Source of the DNA: Adiantum capillus-veneris
Taxonomy: Eukaryota > Streptophyta > Polypodiopsida > Polypodiales > Pteridaceae
NCBI GenBank assembly: GCA_014529385.2
Contig: CM043950.1
Location: 154,184,445 to 154,248,444, forward strand
DNA: 64,000 nt
Direction: 5' to 3'
The notes under the pieces were generated by a model. That model saw only the letters and a program-made list of their open reading frames with translations. It had not been told where the DNA came from and made no database searches. A program made the translations under genes and the position numbers. Shown here piece after piece: positions 34,156-46,900 of the stretch (positions are counted from its first letter, which is position 1; each line of letters starts with the position of its first letter).

Positions 34156-36920
34156 TGTGAATCTATGGTGGTACACACAAGAACAATTCATGGATAAAAA
34201 CAACACTTCAACTTAAAGATGACTACAAAGGTGCCTCTTATATAGTCATAGTTTAGAGCTTGTTGCTTACCTCATATTAGATGAGACTTGAGAGAGCTCA
34301 AGGATTAGCTCAAATGGGGGGAATCAAGTGGAGAACCTGTATGCACTCTTTTAGAGGCTGTTTTGACCTATCTCTTTGCTCCATATACAAATGGAACATG
34401 TATAGAAACACCCATGGCTTATGTACCTATGTATGGATATCATTTGGGATGGAAAAACATGCATAGATAGCTAGGGAAAGGCTCCATACAGAGGTTCGAA
34501 ATGTGTAGCACTCTAACAAACCTCCTCATGATTGTCTTATGTAGCACTCAACAAATATAATTTGTCCTCCCCTAGAGAATTTGAACAATTCGGTGGTTGG
34601 TGCTTCAGAGCATGTCGACAATTTAGTAAGTGTTTGCCTCGCCATCTTCATCGTCAAAATCTTCAGATGCCTTATTGATTTTTCCTTTCTTGTTGGAGTG
34701 TCTATCTCGATCTCTGTTTTGAAGTTGCTTTTGTTTCTTATGCTAGAATTTTTCTCTTTGTAAAAATAAAACTTTTGTGTGTTCTTTCCATATATGTTGC
34801 ATGGGTCGATCTTGTGGCAATCCTTTGACAAATGGTTACTTCTTCCACAGTGACACCACTTTTTTTGCTACTTGTGATTGCAAATGCTCCATTAGAGGTT
34901 CCTTCGGTGCTTTTGTCGTGCTTCTTGCCTTCTTCTTATAATGAGTTTATGAAAATTTTGAAGCTTGGTGTGGGTTCCTTTTATTTAAGTACAATGACAC
35001 TTTGATTGTATTCTTCAGGAAGAGCTTGAAGTAGAACTGCTATTTTATCTTCTTCATCAATTGGTGCTTCTATGTAAACAAGTTGCACGTAAATACTCTT
35101 TAGCCTAGAGATAACTTCTCCTTCTTTCATCATTAAACCAAACATATAATTGCATTTTGAATGAAATTTAAGAGAGTTTTGCTTTAGCACGCCTCATATG
35201 TTCTAGTGTTTGCCAAACTTTGAGTGCACTGGCTGCTTCATCCAAGTAGTGCACAAAATTATCATCTACTACAGTGAGAATTATCGCAAGTGCTTGTTCA
35301 GCCTTGCTTTGAAATTGTGTTGTGGATTCTCTAGTGTGTACGATCTCTCCCTGCCCTAAAGATTTTACCACTTGCCAAAGTTGTTTCTTCATGAGGGAAC
35401 CCTTTCGTTTTACTTGCAAGGTGTGAAAACCAGTGCCGACAAATTTGTATATACTTTCTTTCCCCATGGTGCACCCCTTTGTGTGTGAGGAGAATGTCTT
35501 ACTGCTGTCAATTTGTGAAAGAGCTATGTCTAATCTTCATGTACAATAGGCAATTCAAAATTGTGATGATCTCCTCTTGCGAGAATTATTACATACACAT
35601 CAAGCTGTTGTGCATTAGATAGATTTCATGTGGGGTGTTGCCTTGACAAATTTTAATCTCAAAGTGGACTTTTTGAGGAATTATTGCCGTGGGAGAGGAT
35701 TCTTAGCTGTGAGCAATAGAGTTACGACTGCAACGTGAGAGAGGCCCCTTAAAATTGGGCTCAAAGAGTTTTGGACAAAGCTCTATGGAAGTGGTCCCTT
35801 GGGGCACTGCCAACTCCGAGGCTATGTAAGAACAAGGGTTTATGTAGGTTTCTAGGGACTGCGAGGACAACATTTAGCCGGTCAGAGCATCTAGTCAAAC
35901 ACAACGTCTCCTATAAGCTTGAATTCATTGGAGTCTTCACTTTCACCCGCTTTGCCCATTTTCTAAAAATAAGAGATGCAGGATTTGAGCCGTGGGCCCA
36001 TGAGGATGCACTCTTTTAATACTGCCTTAGCCAACTTGGCCTTGAGCCCACGTCATAGAGGAGTCCCACAATATAGGTAGTTAAACGTTATTAAGCAAGA
36101 GCTCTCATGTAGGTTATGCACCTAAGTTTACAGGGTAATTAGGGGGAGTTAATGGGCTCAAATTTCAAAGCTTAGAGGCTACAAACAGAGTTTAAGCAAA
36201 GGAGTATGAGCTGAATGATTCTTGCATTTGAAATGGGTTTTTGAATGAATATGAAAATTCAAGGAAGACACACACCTAACGAGCAAAGAAAGAACCTAAT
36301 TTATGAAATAAAAACATTAATTATCCTTGGTTAGCAATCATCTCTCGCAATGGGAGTAGTGGCCCATGGACTTGCTTCCAATTGAGAAAAAGAATACTAA
36401 TTAGAGCTTATTCTAAGAGAGATAAGTGAAATTGATTAGCAATCAAGCGTCTAGTGATCATACACACAAGATCTAGCCTAGGTAGGAATAGATTAGGATC
36501 AAGGGGCGATTAAGAATACTAACCACACTATTAGATTTAATACCAATTGTGAAGCTATAGTGGATACACACAGGAACCATTCATGGAGAAAAATGACATA
36601 ATAGAGCTTTATTATTCAACTTAAAAATGGCTACAAATGTGCCTCTTACATAGGCATCGGCTAGATCTTGTTGCTTACATCATAGATGAGTGTGAGAAAG
36701 CTCAAGGATCAACCCAAATGGGGGGAATCAAGTGGAGAACTTGTATGCACCATTTTAGGGGCTATTATGACCTATCGCTTGGCTCCATATGCAAGTGGAA
36801 CATGTGTAGAAACACCCATGGGCTATGTACCTATGTATGGGCACCATTTGGGATGGCAAAATATTCATAGATGGCTAGGGAAAGGCTCCATGCGGAGGTG
36901 CAAAATGTATCAAAGACTCC
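34156..36920 (-). mobile_element. TR-GAG3: decayed gag-only LTR retrotransposon inside a copia gag
   Basis: LTR-like direct repeats at about 34156-34518 and 36548-36920 (about 365 bp, roughly 80-85% alike by eye; for example 'GGGGGGAATCAAGTGGAGAAC' in both). A degenerate PBS complement (TTTAATACCAATT at 36535) lies by the right repeat and a polypurine complement (AACCTCCTCATGATT at 34519) by the left. Gag remnants at about 34750-35467 in minus orientation. The oldest of the three TR-GAG copies. It splits a plus-strand copia gag. Confidence 0.75.
34750..35467 (-). pseudogene. Copia-type gag of TR-GAG3
   Basis: Begins 'MGKESIYKFVGTGFHTLQVK', runs to a frameshift near 35175, continues in 34981-35190 ('ISRLKSIYVQLVYIEAPIDE', 'VLLQALPEEYNQSVIVLK'). 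A degenerate zinc knuckle ('WCHCGRSNHLSKDC') lies near 34830. Same lineage as the gags at 16390 and 31349. Confidence 0.75.
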
Positions 36921-37497
36921 AATACTGTATTTCATTGTTTTGGAGTGTGCTATGGTGCATCAAGTCTGGCTAAAGTTATGTAACATGTATGAGATAATTT
37001 CTGCTAGCAACAAAGTGTTCTTGATGATAGAGTTGTATAATCTTTGCATGAAAGAGTTAGCTGGTGTTGGTAGCCATATCAATGAGTTCAACTCTTTGTT
37101 TGCCCATGTTTGTATTCAACAAATGAAGATAGATGATGAGATGAAAGCTATTCACTTACTTTTCTCATTGCCACCATCGTGGGATACATTTTGTACTGCT
37201 ATTAGTAATTCTACACCAAATGGTACAGTAGTGTACAAAGATCTCACTAGTTCTCTGCTTTCAAAAGAAGCGTGTCATAAGACTATGGATAACTCGCATC
37301 ATGGCAAGGATCACTATGTGCAGAAAGAAAGAAAACAAAGGAAAGGTTGTTCTTGGCAACATGAAACTTGCAAACATGGCAAGAGAGATACATCTCGTGA
37401 TAGATCAAAGTCTTGCAGTAAAATGGGTATTCACTGGCATTTTTGTAGAAGTATGGCCATATCAAGAAAGATAGGTGCTTTGATGCCAAGTTGGTAG
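36921..37497 (+). pseudogene. Copia gag, continuation after TR-GAG3
   Basis: Open frame with the UBN2-type middle of gag ('LYNLCMKELAGVGSHINEFN', 'IDDEMKAIHLLFSLPPSWDT', 'VVYKDLTSSLLSKEACHK') and a basic Cys-poor tail. Completes the gag begun at 33960. Confidence 0.78.
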
Positions 37498-37809
37498 TCA
37501 CTCAATAGTTACTTTGAGCAGTATATACCATTTGATGCCAAGTCAATAAGTACTCTTGTTGGTTTATGCAATGGTTTTGTCTCAGTTTTGCTTGAGATTT
37601 TGATCTTTGTACTGAGGAGACTCTACCGGATTTTTTCTTGCGAGCCCTCTAGTTTGCTTTCTGCCCTCTTTTGCATTGACATTGCAGTCATTTTGCTGAG
37701 TTTCTGGTTGAGATTTTGATCTCTCTACAAAGGAGTTTCTCCCAAAGAAAATGCAAATATTTTGGCCATAAATTCCTAGTCTCCCTCTCTTGCATTTTCT
37801 CTTGTCAGT

Positions 37810-38655
37810 CATGGTTGCAACTTCTAAGAAAGAAGAGTATTATATCAAGAAGTTTGATAGCACAAACTTCACGATATGGAAAGATCGTATGCTTGATATC
37901 TTAGTCTTGGAATGTCATTGCAAGAGCGTAAAGAGGGTGTTTACACTGATGATGAGTGGGAGGAGCTTCATGCTCGTGCTATGGAGACCGTTTCCTACAC
38001 CTTGGTGAGTCCATTTTCTTCATGATCATGGACAAGACTACTTCAAAGTAATTACGAGAGTCATTATGCTCAGCTTGGGATGGTAAGAGTGCATCGAACA
38101 TAGTATTTTTTATGAAGAAGCTTATGTGTTTGAACATGAAGCAAGGTAGCAGTGTCAGTTCTCATTTGAACGAGTTCAATAGTGTTTTCACACAGTCAAC
38201 TTCTAAAGCACTGAATTTTGATGATGAAATGAAATCCATCTTCTTGCTATGCTCTTTGCCTACATCATGGGATACATTTTTACACTACCATTAGTAACTT
38301 TTCCCCTCAAGGAAATCATGTTTTTCAGTGATGTTACTAGTTCTTTGCTCACAGAAGAGATTTGACGTCAATCTCTTGATACTAGTGGGGCATGGTGATG
38401 CATATATGGCTAGTGGAAGTATCAAAAAGACCATCAATGGCAAAGAGGTCATAGTCATAGTTGTCATCATTCTCAGGATCGCAATAATGCACGTAGTGAG
38501 AGTTATGGATGTGACACAAGGAACATTGAATGCTACCATTGTCATGAAAAAGCACACATGAAGAAGGATTTTCATTTATTGCAAAGAAAAAAGGGTAAAG
38601 ACGTTATTGTAAGTCCTACACCTCCTAAGAGTAGTGTGAAGATAGAGGGGGATTT
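37810..38655 (+). pseudogene. Second copia gag remnant
   Basis: ATG near 37810 ('MVATSKKEEYYIKKFDSTNF', 'WKDRMLDILV'), several frameshifts, then 38112-38294 ('GSSVSSHLNEFNSVFTQSTS', 'MKSIFLLCSLPTSWDTF'). A knuckle with its last Cys lost ('CYHCHEKAHMKKDF') lies near 38538. Reading breaks at 38660, where the 5.9-kb insert starts, and resumes at 44571 with the gag-protease linker. Confidence 0.75.
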
Positions 38656-39039
38656 ATAATCATCGAGCAAAAAAAACCGAGCGAAGATAAATCCGAGCAA
38701 ATTGATACAAGATCAACAATGGTGAAAGACAAAAATTATGCCATGCACATTACTTTCACTACCACAAATCTGACACTTAATTGACAAAAAATGAGATTTT
38801 AGAACCATTATGAAAATTGAATAGTCGAGACACAAGCAAGATCTCTTCATACTTGAAACATATATAATTCAATTCCATGCGGCATACCTCCTCTCAAAAG
38901 TAGCCCACCAAAAACTTGGCACCTAGATTTTGCAAAAAAGTAACCTCGCAAGCTTACAACACTATCAGAGAACCTCCTAAATCATAAACAACTCCACTTT
39001 TGTAAGCAAGAAAGAACAAGTTCCTAAAGCAAGCAAGAA

Positions 39040-39041
<2 letters not shown>

Positions 39042-39128
<87 letters not shown>
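39042..39128. repeat. (TC)n microsatellite
   Basis: About 87 bp of uninterrupted TC. Confidence 0.95.
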
Positions 39129-39129
<1 letters not shown>

Positions 39130-39131
<2 letters not shown>

Positions 39132-40490
39132 TTCATAGTGTAGCACCCTTGAGCGGCCCTCCCTTACCTCTTGCCAGCTCAACACTAAAATGGTGGAGGA
39201 AATGTGAGCAGCAAGGTGTGGATACACCCGCTGCAACGACATCGATGGCATATGTAGTGGCAATGATGAAGTGATGTGCCCACTGAATACATGATGAGCT
39301 CAAGCATACCCAACTGCCTCATGACCATTACCAGACTTGATTAACAATTAATCCATGTTGAGATTTTCTAGGAACACAAGAGAAGGGTCCATTCTATGAG
39401 GCTCATGTGAAATAGGTAGATCATTAGTTGTTGCTTTGCTTAGTTGTGAAAAAATTGGATTTCTAAAGTCTCCTTTACTCAAACAGATTTACAGACAACG
39501 ACATTCTTTAAGGGAAGCTTGCAAGTGAAAATTGGGGCTTGTCTGTATAGACAAGACCATGAAATGGGAGAAATCAATCAAGGAAGCATAGTAGGTTGTC
39601 AGCTCTTTTTAAAATGGTTGCATCACATTGAGAGTGTTTCTTTGGAAGTTAATACTTGTGAAGGAAACTGGATATCTATGCTTCAGAGAGAAATCGATAC
39701 AATCATAGTTATAGTGGAAAATCTGAGTAAAACAGAATTCATTTCATAAAATTTAGCAAGTGCTTGTACAAGCAAGTGAAATTGATTGAGAGGTTAACAT
39801 GTATAGCTGTTATGGATCTGATTGTTGTCTTCTAGATTTATGAACATAGCTGCTGATATGCATGAGGTCTTAGACAATATTTTAGGGAGGAGTCCAAGTT
39901 AAAAGCAAAGTGGCAAGGTATTTTGATAAGCGGCAGTAAAAAGGTTGTGGCAAGCTACAGTTTACTAGCTACCAAAAGTTGTTGTCTCGCTTAAGTTCCT
40001 TGGAAACTTGTGCAACATTGGTTTCTAAGCTACCTCTTAATTCTCTGAGACCTCTCATTGCAAATTTAAGGTTAAAATAAAGCTTGAATAGGTGCCTTGA
40101 AGGGACCTCCAGAAGGCTGCTTGATTTGATCATTTGGTCCTATGCCCTAGTCCCTTTAAGCATGAAAAAGAATGCCCTTGCATTGCTCGCCATCACATTG
40201 TAGGTATTGTTGTATTGCCATCCGTTGTCAACACCTCAACATCATGCCCTCTCGCCATTGTTTTCCGAAGAGGCAAACAAGCCGCTTTCTCTGCTTGATA
40301 CGCTGCTTTCTTTGCTAGTGGCACCGCATGCTACAACACATCCCTAGTTTGCTTGACATTTTTCTAAAAGAAATGACTCTACCCATATGGCCCTACCCCT
40401 CCCTGCCCGTATGACCCTACCCCTCCCTAGTCTTCTTGCAACTGTTTTGTTTTAAAGAAATGAACCGCATGACCCTACCTCTCCCTAGTC
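39130..40490. other. No gene recognised
   Basis: Unassigned sequence inside the putative Pack-type element. A short direct repeat (ATGACCCTACCCCTCCCTAG... near 40380 and 40470) is the only structure seen. Confidence 0.4.
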
Positions 40491-40494
40491 TTCT

Positions 40495-40604
40495 CCCTAC
40501 CCTCATGACCCTTCCTCTCGCTTGTCTGGTGCTGCAACCAGTCCGCGCCGGCACAGACTGGTTGTAGCAACAGACCAGGAAGGGGAATGGTCATGAGGGT
40601 AGGG
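40495..40604. repeat. 110-bp foldback (hairpin) with GCCGGC centre
   Basis: CCCTACCCTCATGACC... pairs with ...GGTCATGAGGGTAGGG. The arms continue inward through AACCAGTCCGCGCCGGC / complement to a centre at 40549/40550. A near-perfect long stem, similar in form to a miRNA precursor or a tiny MITE. Related palindromes lie at 41016 and 41161. Confidence 0.7.
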
Positions 40605-41015
40605 TGGTTTTTTTTAATAAAAAGTATTACTTTGGTCTTCAAGGTGGCGGTAGTGCCAGTGTTCAAGAAAATAATGCATCCAGTTAGTACAACCCTAGCT
40701 TCTCTGTGTGTGTAGTATAAATCAAAAACCCATGCCTATCCTCTCCCAATCCCTCCTCGTCCAATCCCTTACCCTTGCATGGACCTCGAGGTTGGCTCCC
40801 TACGCTTGAGAGTTCGAGGCCACGCCTTGAAAGTCAAATGCAACTTGATCAAAGCCCAATGAACCCCAAAAGTCCAGCCAGCATGTCGTATTTGACTGGC
40901 TATTGAAATGGAGCCTGAGACCTGCCTTGCCGACCAATGAAATGGAACAGGAGACCTGCCTTGCCGCAGCTGCGCAACGTAGATGATTTATAAAAATAAA
41001 AATAAAACGTGCAGG

Positions 41016-41043
41016 AACCATTCCGCGCCGGCGCGGATTGGTT
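41016..41043. repeat. 28-bp palindrome
   Basis: AACCATTCCGCGCCGGCGCG... is self-complementary apart from one pair and centres on GCCGGC at 41029/41030. Confidence 0.75.
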
Positions 41044-41160
41044 TTGGCAGGTTTCACAAGAGTAGTGTCGTACTTGACTGGCCAATGAAATGGAGTCCAA
41101 GACCTGCCTTGCCGCAACTGTGCAACGTAGATGATTAAAAAAAAAAAAAAAAAAAACCTT

Positions 41161-41196
41161 CTGGAACCATTCCGCACCGGTGCAGAATGGTTCCAG
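41161..41196. repeat. 36-bp palindrome
   Basis: CTGGAACCATTCCGCACCGG... to ...GGTTCCAG is self-complementary apart from one pair, centred at 41178/41179. The stretch between this and the previous palindrome is a diverged tandem copy of the preceding roughly 150 bp. Confidence 0.75.
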
Positions 41197-41318
41197 CAGG
41201 TTTCGTAAGAGCAGTCGACTGTGAGGCTAGCGAGAAAAAAGGGACGGACAATAGTTGAAGAGCTGGCCAGTCAGAGGAAGAGTGGGAAGATCTTGTGTGC
41301 TGAAGGCGCCAGATCTTG

Positions 41319-41700
41319 CTACTGAGATCTTGCTGGGGTGTGTGAGCAGTTCCTGGCCTGGGTTGATGCAGATGAGAAGCTAGTGGAAGGGTCCAAGTGG
41401 ACTTTGACTAGCATGCTATTGGATTGCTGCGTCACCACCAGCAGATTTTCGCCTACCATTGCCATCTCATGGGTCTCGTGTGCTCCAGGCATGGGGTACT
41501 CCTTCACCACTTTTGGCAGCTTGGCTAGTAGCTACCGTGTCTGATCCAAGTTGGCGGCCAGCGACGACAGTTGCTAATTTTGCTTTTGCATATTGACAAG
41601 GCTCATGAAGATTATTTAATGCTTCCTCATTCGGAAACGCAAGGTGCTGCAGCGGCACATCCATCAGCTTAGGACCCGTCAGCTGCTCCAGGGCTTGGGA
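41319..41700 (-). pseudogene. Fragment possibly from a streptogramin lyase-like (Vgb) gene
   Basis: Minus-strand reading gives 'VVKEYPMPGAHETHEMAMVG' followed by 'ENLLVVTQQSNSMLVKVHL', which has the beta-propeller rhythm of virginiamycin B lyase repeats (tyr-pro...his...leu...thr...val). An adjoining open stretch (41467-41664, 'LMDVPLQHLAFPNEEALNN') is in another frame. Family assignment is by eye and weak. No start or splice sites were established. Confidence 0.3.
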
Positions 41701-42537
41701 GACGTAGTCCTCATGTGCATGAGACTTCTTGCCATAAAGAGATCAAGGACGTTGCAGGATTCATGGAGGCTGATGATCCCAGTGCTAGCTGTGAGCTCAT
41801 ATTGATAATTATGTGAGTAAAAGATATGAGTGTGGATATTGGATATGCGTAGCTAGCTAGAGAATATAGGTAGGTAGATTTACTGCGATGAGCTCTCCTG
41901 AACCCGGCCAACGCTATTTAAGTACGTTGCACAGTATCCCTTAAAGAGTGCTGCTGCTCGCCAGATTGTCGTAAAGAGTGCTACTGCTCAGGAATAAGCA
42001 TAAAGGGTTAACGTCACCATTCACCTTATTAAAGAGCGCGGCCTGTCGATCATGGGACTCTGTTGTTTGCTTGCTCAATGCTTGCTTTATAATTTCCCTT
42101 GTGGAGCCACATGCCAATTCGATCAGAGGCTGATTTGTTACATTCTATATTGCACCTTGTACCACCTTCATGATTGCAGGATAAATCATAGCTCCTCATT
42201 CTTCACATTGAAGTGAGATTCCAATCATTAGAGACAACAGATAGTGCACAATCAGAGGAAGAGTGGGAAGCTCGAGGAAGATGCTTCATCTCGGGAGCAG
42301 GCAATTGAGCAGGGTTTGAGGGCGCTGTGGATGCGACCCTAAGCATCTTGCACCGACTTAAGCTGAGGACAGGGAACCGCCTGTGCCACCCTGAGCTAGA
42401 AGCAAAAACACAGATGGCAAAAAACCCTTTAGTGCGACTCTTGAGGCCAGCGAGTATGGGATTTTCTCATGCGCGCTGCCTGTAGGCGGCGCAGTTGCCG
42501 CCTCTCTCTCTCTCCACCCCCTCTCTCTCTCGGCCTT

Positions 42538-43079
42538 ATTTTGGTGATGTTTCCTCAGCCTTCAATGGAAAGCTTAATATTTTGGTGAATAATGTGGGCA
42601 TGAATATAAGAAAGCCTACTATGGAGTACACGGCAAAAGATTTCTCTATGATCATTTCCAGGAATTTCCAGTCATCCTATCAAAATGCTCAGCTAACCCA
42701 TCCTCTTCTAAAAGCATTGAGAAAGGGAAATGTTGTTTTTGTTTCATCAATAGCAGCCTGCAGGTGTTGTTGCGATTTGGTCCGGTTCTCTGTACGTTGC
42801 AAGTAAAGGTGCCATGAATCCAATTGCAAAGAATCTTGCCTATGAGTGCGCCAAGGATGGAATTCGAGTAACCATCGTGGCTCCCTGGTGCTTAAAGATG
42901 AGGGCTTAACAAGGCAAACTATATGTTGGACACCTCTACGGCGAGTTGGAGAACCATTCGAAGTTGCCTCAGTTGCAGTGGCATTCTTGTGCCTCCCCAC
43001 TGCAGGATTTATGAATGGTCAATTTATCACAATCAGTGGTGCTATGTTTGTAAATGGCTTCTTCCCTATAGATGATTGA
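42538..43079 (+). pseudogene. Tropinone reductase-like short-chain dehydrogenase, 5'-truncated
   Basis: Three consecutive pieces match a plant tropinone reductase-like SDR from about residue 75 to the C-terminus: 'FNGKLNILVNNVGMNIRKPT' with 'NNVG', 'VVFVSSIAA', the active-site '[18 protein letters not shown]' (YxxxK at 42793-42807), 'VTIVAPW', and 'VGEPFEVASVAVAFLCLP' ending 'VNGFFPIDD*'. Two compensating frameshifts (near 42765 and 42895) and a short deletion after APW break it. The Rossmann N-terminus with the GxxxGxG motif is absent. NADPH-dependent ketone reduction in intact relatives. It lies inside the putative Pack-type element. Confidence 0.82.
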
Positions 43080-43104
43080 GATCTGCTGAGTATTCAGTGT
43101 CCAC

Positions 43105-44520
<1,416 letters not shown>

Positions 44521-44570
44521 GATATTCGCTCGAATTTTAGTTCGCCCGAGAAATCTCGCTCGGGCTATGG

Positions 44571-45480
44571 TAAGACTCAAATAGAGGAGCTCAATTTTAT
44601 TGAGTCTTGACATGTTGATATTGTTCTTGATGTGTTGCAATTGTTAGATGTACTAGTTTTCACTTTCAATTTGAGTCCAAAGGTGTTATTACCTCTTGAT
44701 GAATGCTATGCACAAAATTGGATAATTGACTCTAGTGTCAGTTTTCATGTTACTCCTCACAAGGAGTTGTCCTCAAGTTATGCTTCTAGACATGGTTTAG
44801 TTAAGTGGGTGATTCTCATCAGCTTGTGTATGTGCAATGGTACTGAGTTCATGTTGGGAGGTGCGAGACATGTGCCAAAGCTACCTAAAATCTTGGTTAT
44901 AGCTGGACAACATAATGATCTTGGATACATTATAGTGTTTGGCAATGGTTTTTAGATCATCTAAAAAGGTAACTTGGTCATGCTTAAAGGCCAAAATTCT
45001 AGCTCATTGTACTCTTTGTATGTCTCTAGTGTGAAAGAGAATTCTATCTATGTAGCCAAGCAGCCTTATACTAAGTTGTGGCATAGCCGGCTTGGTCATA
45101 TGAGGTAGAAGGGAATAAGGCAGTTACAACCTTTTGGCTATATCATTGTACTAAACTATTCATATTTTAGCTTGTGTGAGCATTGCATATACAGGAAACA
45201 AACTAGGCTTACCACTTCGTCATTGGATAGAAAGTTAGGAAATTTTGTAGATTTGGTTTATAGTGATCTATGTGGGCCTATACCGCACAAGTCTCTAGGG
45301 GGGCACTATATTTCTTGACTTTCATAGATGACTCTACTCAAAAGGTGTGGGTCTACCTCTTGAAGAGGGAAGATGAACTTTTTGCTAAGTTCCAGAAGTT
45401 CCTAGCTATGGTTGAGAACTAGTTATGCAATAATTTGAAAGCTTTGTGCACTAACAATGGGAGAGAGTACATCTCCACTG
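44571..45480 (+). pseudogene. Copia protease, GAG pre-integrase and integrase start
   Basis: Continues the gag at 37810-38655. Protease region 44632-44955 ('NWIIDSSVSFHVTPHKEL', catalytic DSG changed to DSS). The pre-integrase motif 'LWHSRLGHMR' is near 45080, Cys pair 'CEHCIYRKQTR' near 45180, and the integrase core start 'DLVYSDLCGPIPHKSLGGHY' near 45250. Multiple stops and frameshifts. It ends near 45480-45500, where a gypsy-like sequence begins. Confidence 0.75.
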
Positions 45481-45519
45481 ACTTTTTAATGGCTTAGTGG
45501 AGACCTCAAATGGACAAAT

Positions 45520-46050
45520 ATTCAAGATTCTCACCAAGAACATCCATACAAGCAAATAGAGGAATGGGAGGCCAATTTGGTTATGTTTTTGTGGGCTTAC
45601 ATAACTTCTTACATAGTGGTTGTGAACTTCACATTGTTTGATTTGATTTATGGAAAAGAGGCAGTGTTACCAATAAATACACATCTTGGAGCCTTAAAAT
45701 GTATATGGCATGTTAATAAGTCCCATAGGCATATTTTGTAGGATCAAATCACTTGCCTTGAGGCTTTACAAATAAATAGGGAAGCTGCTACCAATTTTTT
45801 TATGAAGCAAGGAGAGAAGAGGATTGCCAAGTTCAATCAAAACTTGACAAATAAAGATATACGGTGATGAAGTATGGGAGTTAATTGGCTTTTACCTTCC
45901 ATAAAAAGTTCAAGAGAAAGTGGACATGACCATACAAGGTATATAAGGATTTTTCTAATGGTATATAACTGTTGGTGAGGACTAATGGTAGGCAATTATG
46001 ACACAGGGTGAATGGGATTCTTTTAAATCTCTATTTTGACAGACGTGGTT
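45520..46050 (+). pseudogene. Ty3/gypsy integrase C-terminal remnant
   Basis: Reads 'FTLFDLIYGKEAVLPINTHL', typical of the end of plant gypsy (Athila/Ogre-like) integrases. It is followed by a frame-shifted GPY-like module ('KRKWTWPYKVYKDFSNG', 'VNGILLNLYFD'). Heavily mutated and a different family from the chromoviruses at 1-25 kb. Confidence 0.65.
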
Positions 46051-46741
46051 TCTCAATGTGAATCAACTATAGATACTATGGAGTGGGCAACCCACCTAAT
46101 TGTGGTCTTTTGGTAGCCATGAATAAGACGTTGTACATATGGTAGAGTACATATGTTGATCTCAAATAACAGGTTCACTTAGTGTTGCAGCCTTTCAGAA
46201 TCAATATGCATGTTTTTTGGTTGCACATGAATGTTCAATGTGGGGGTTGGGAAATGATGGCACAATTAAAAGTAGTCAATGCTAGAAGAGGTGGGAAATG
46301 CGGTTATGGATGAAAGCAAAAGCACAACAATGTGCTTCACAATGACAATTGAAGGCAAGTGTAGGCAAGAGAGAGAAAAAGATGTATTATATATGTGGCT
46401 TTATAGACCAAAATCCATTTTGGTGCTATATGAAAGGAGTGCTTGGAATTTATTTAAGTGCAAGTTTAAGGTGTTCTATGTGGAGTTTGATGCACTCTCT
46501 GACCATATCTTTACATATCATCAACTCGATAATCAAAAGGTTATGGCAGTTTGAAGTGATGGTCTTTCAAAGAACAGATCTGGATTTGGAGTCCCAATGG
46601 AAAATATATGGCTATTTGAAATGTTTTCAACGGTCGATTTTTTCATGATTTGGACCGCCCTGGAGTGCATGCATTAGGGTATTTTTTCAGCTTGCTAGGG
46701 GTTTAGGCAGTAGTATTTGATGTGAACTACATGGTGTCCAT

Positions 46742-46900
46742 GACGACTTGCCAATCGGATTTATATGTGTGGAGATTTCACGCTTGAAGTTGGTAGTGAA
46801 CAGGGGCATAGCAAAAATTTGACGACTTGCCAATCGGATTTATATGTGTGGAGGTATTCACAATTGAAGTTGGTAGTGAACAGGGGCAAAGCAAAAAATT
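46742..46900. repeat. 79-bp direct tandem duplication
   Basis: GACGACTTGCCAATCGGATT... through GGGGCATAGCAAAAATTT repeats at 46821 with a few differences. Confidence 0.9.
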
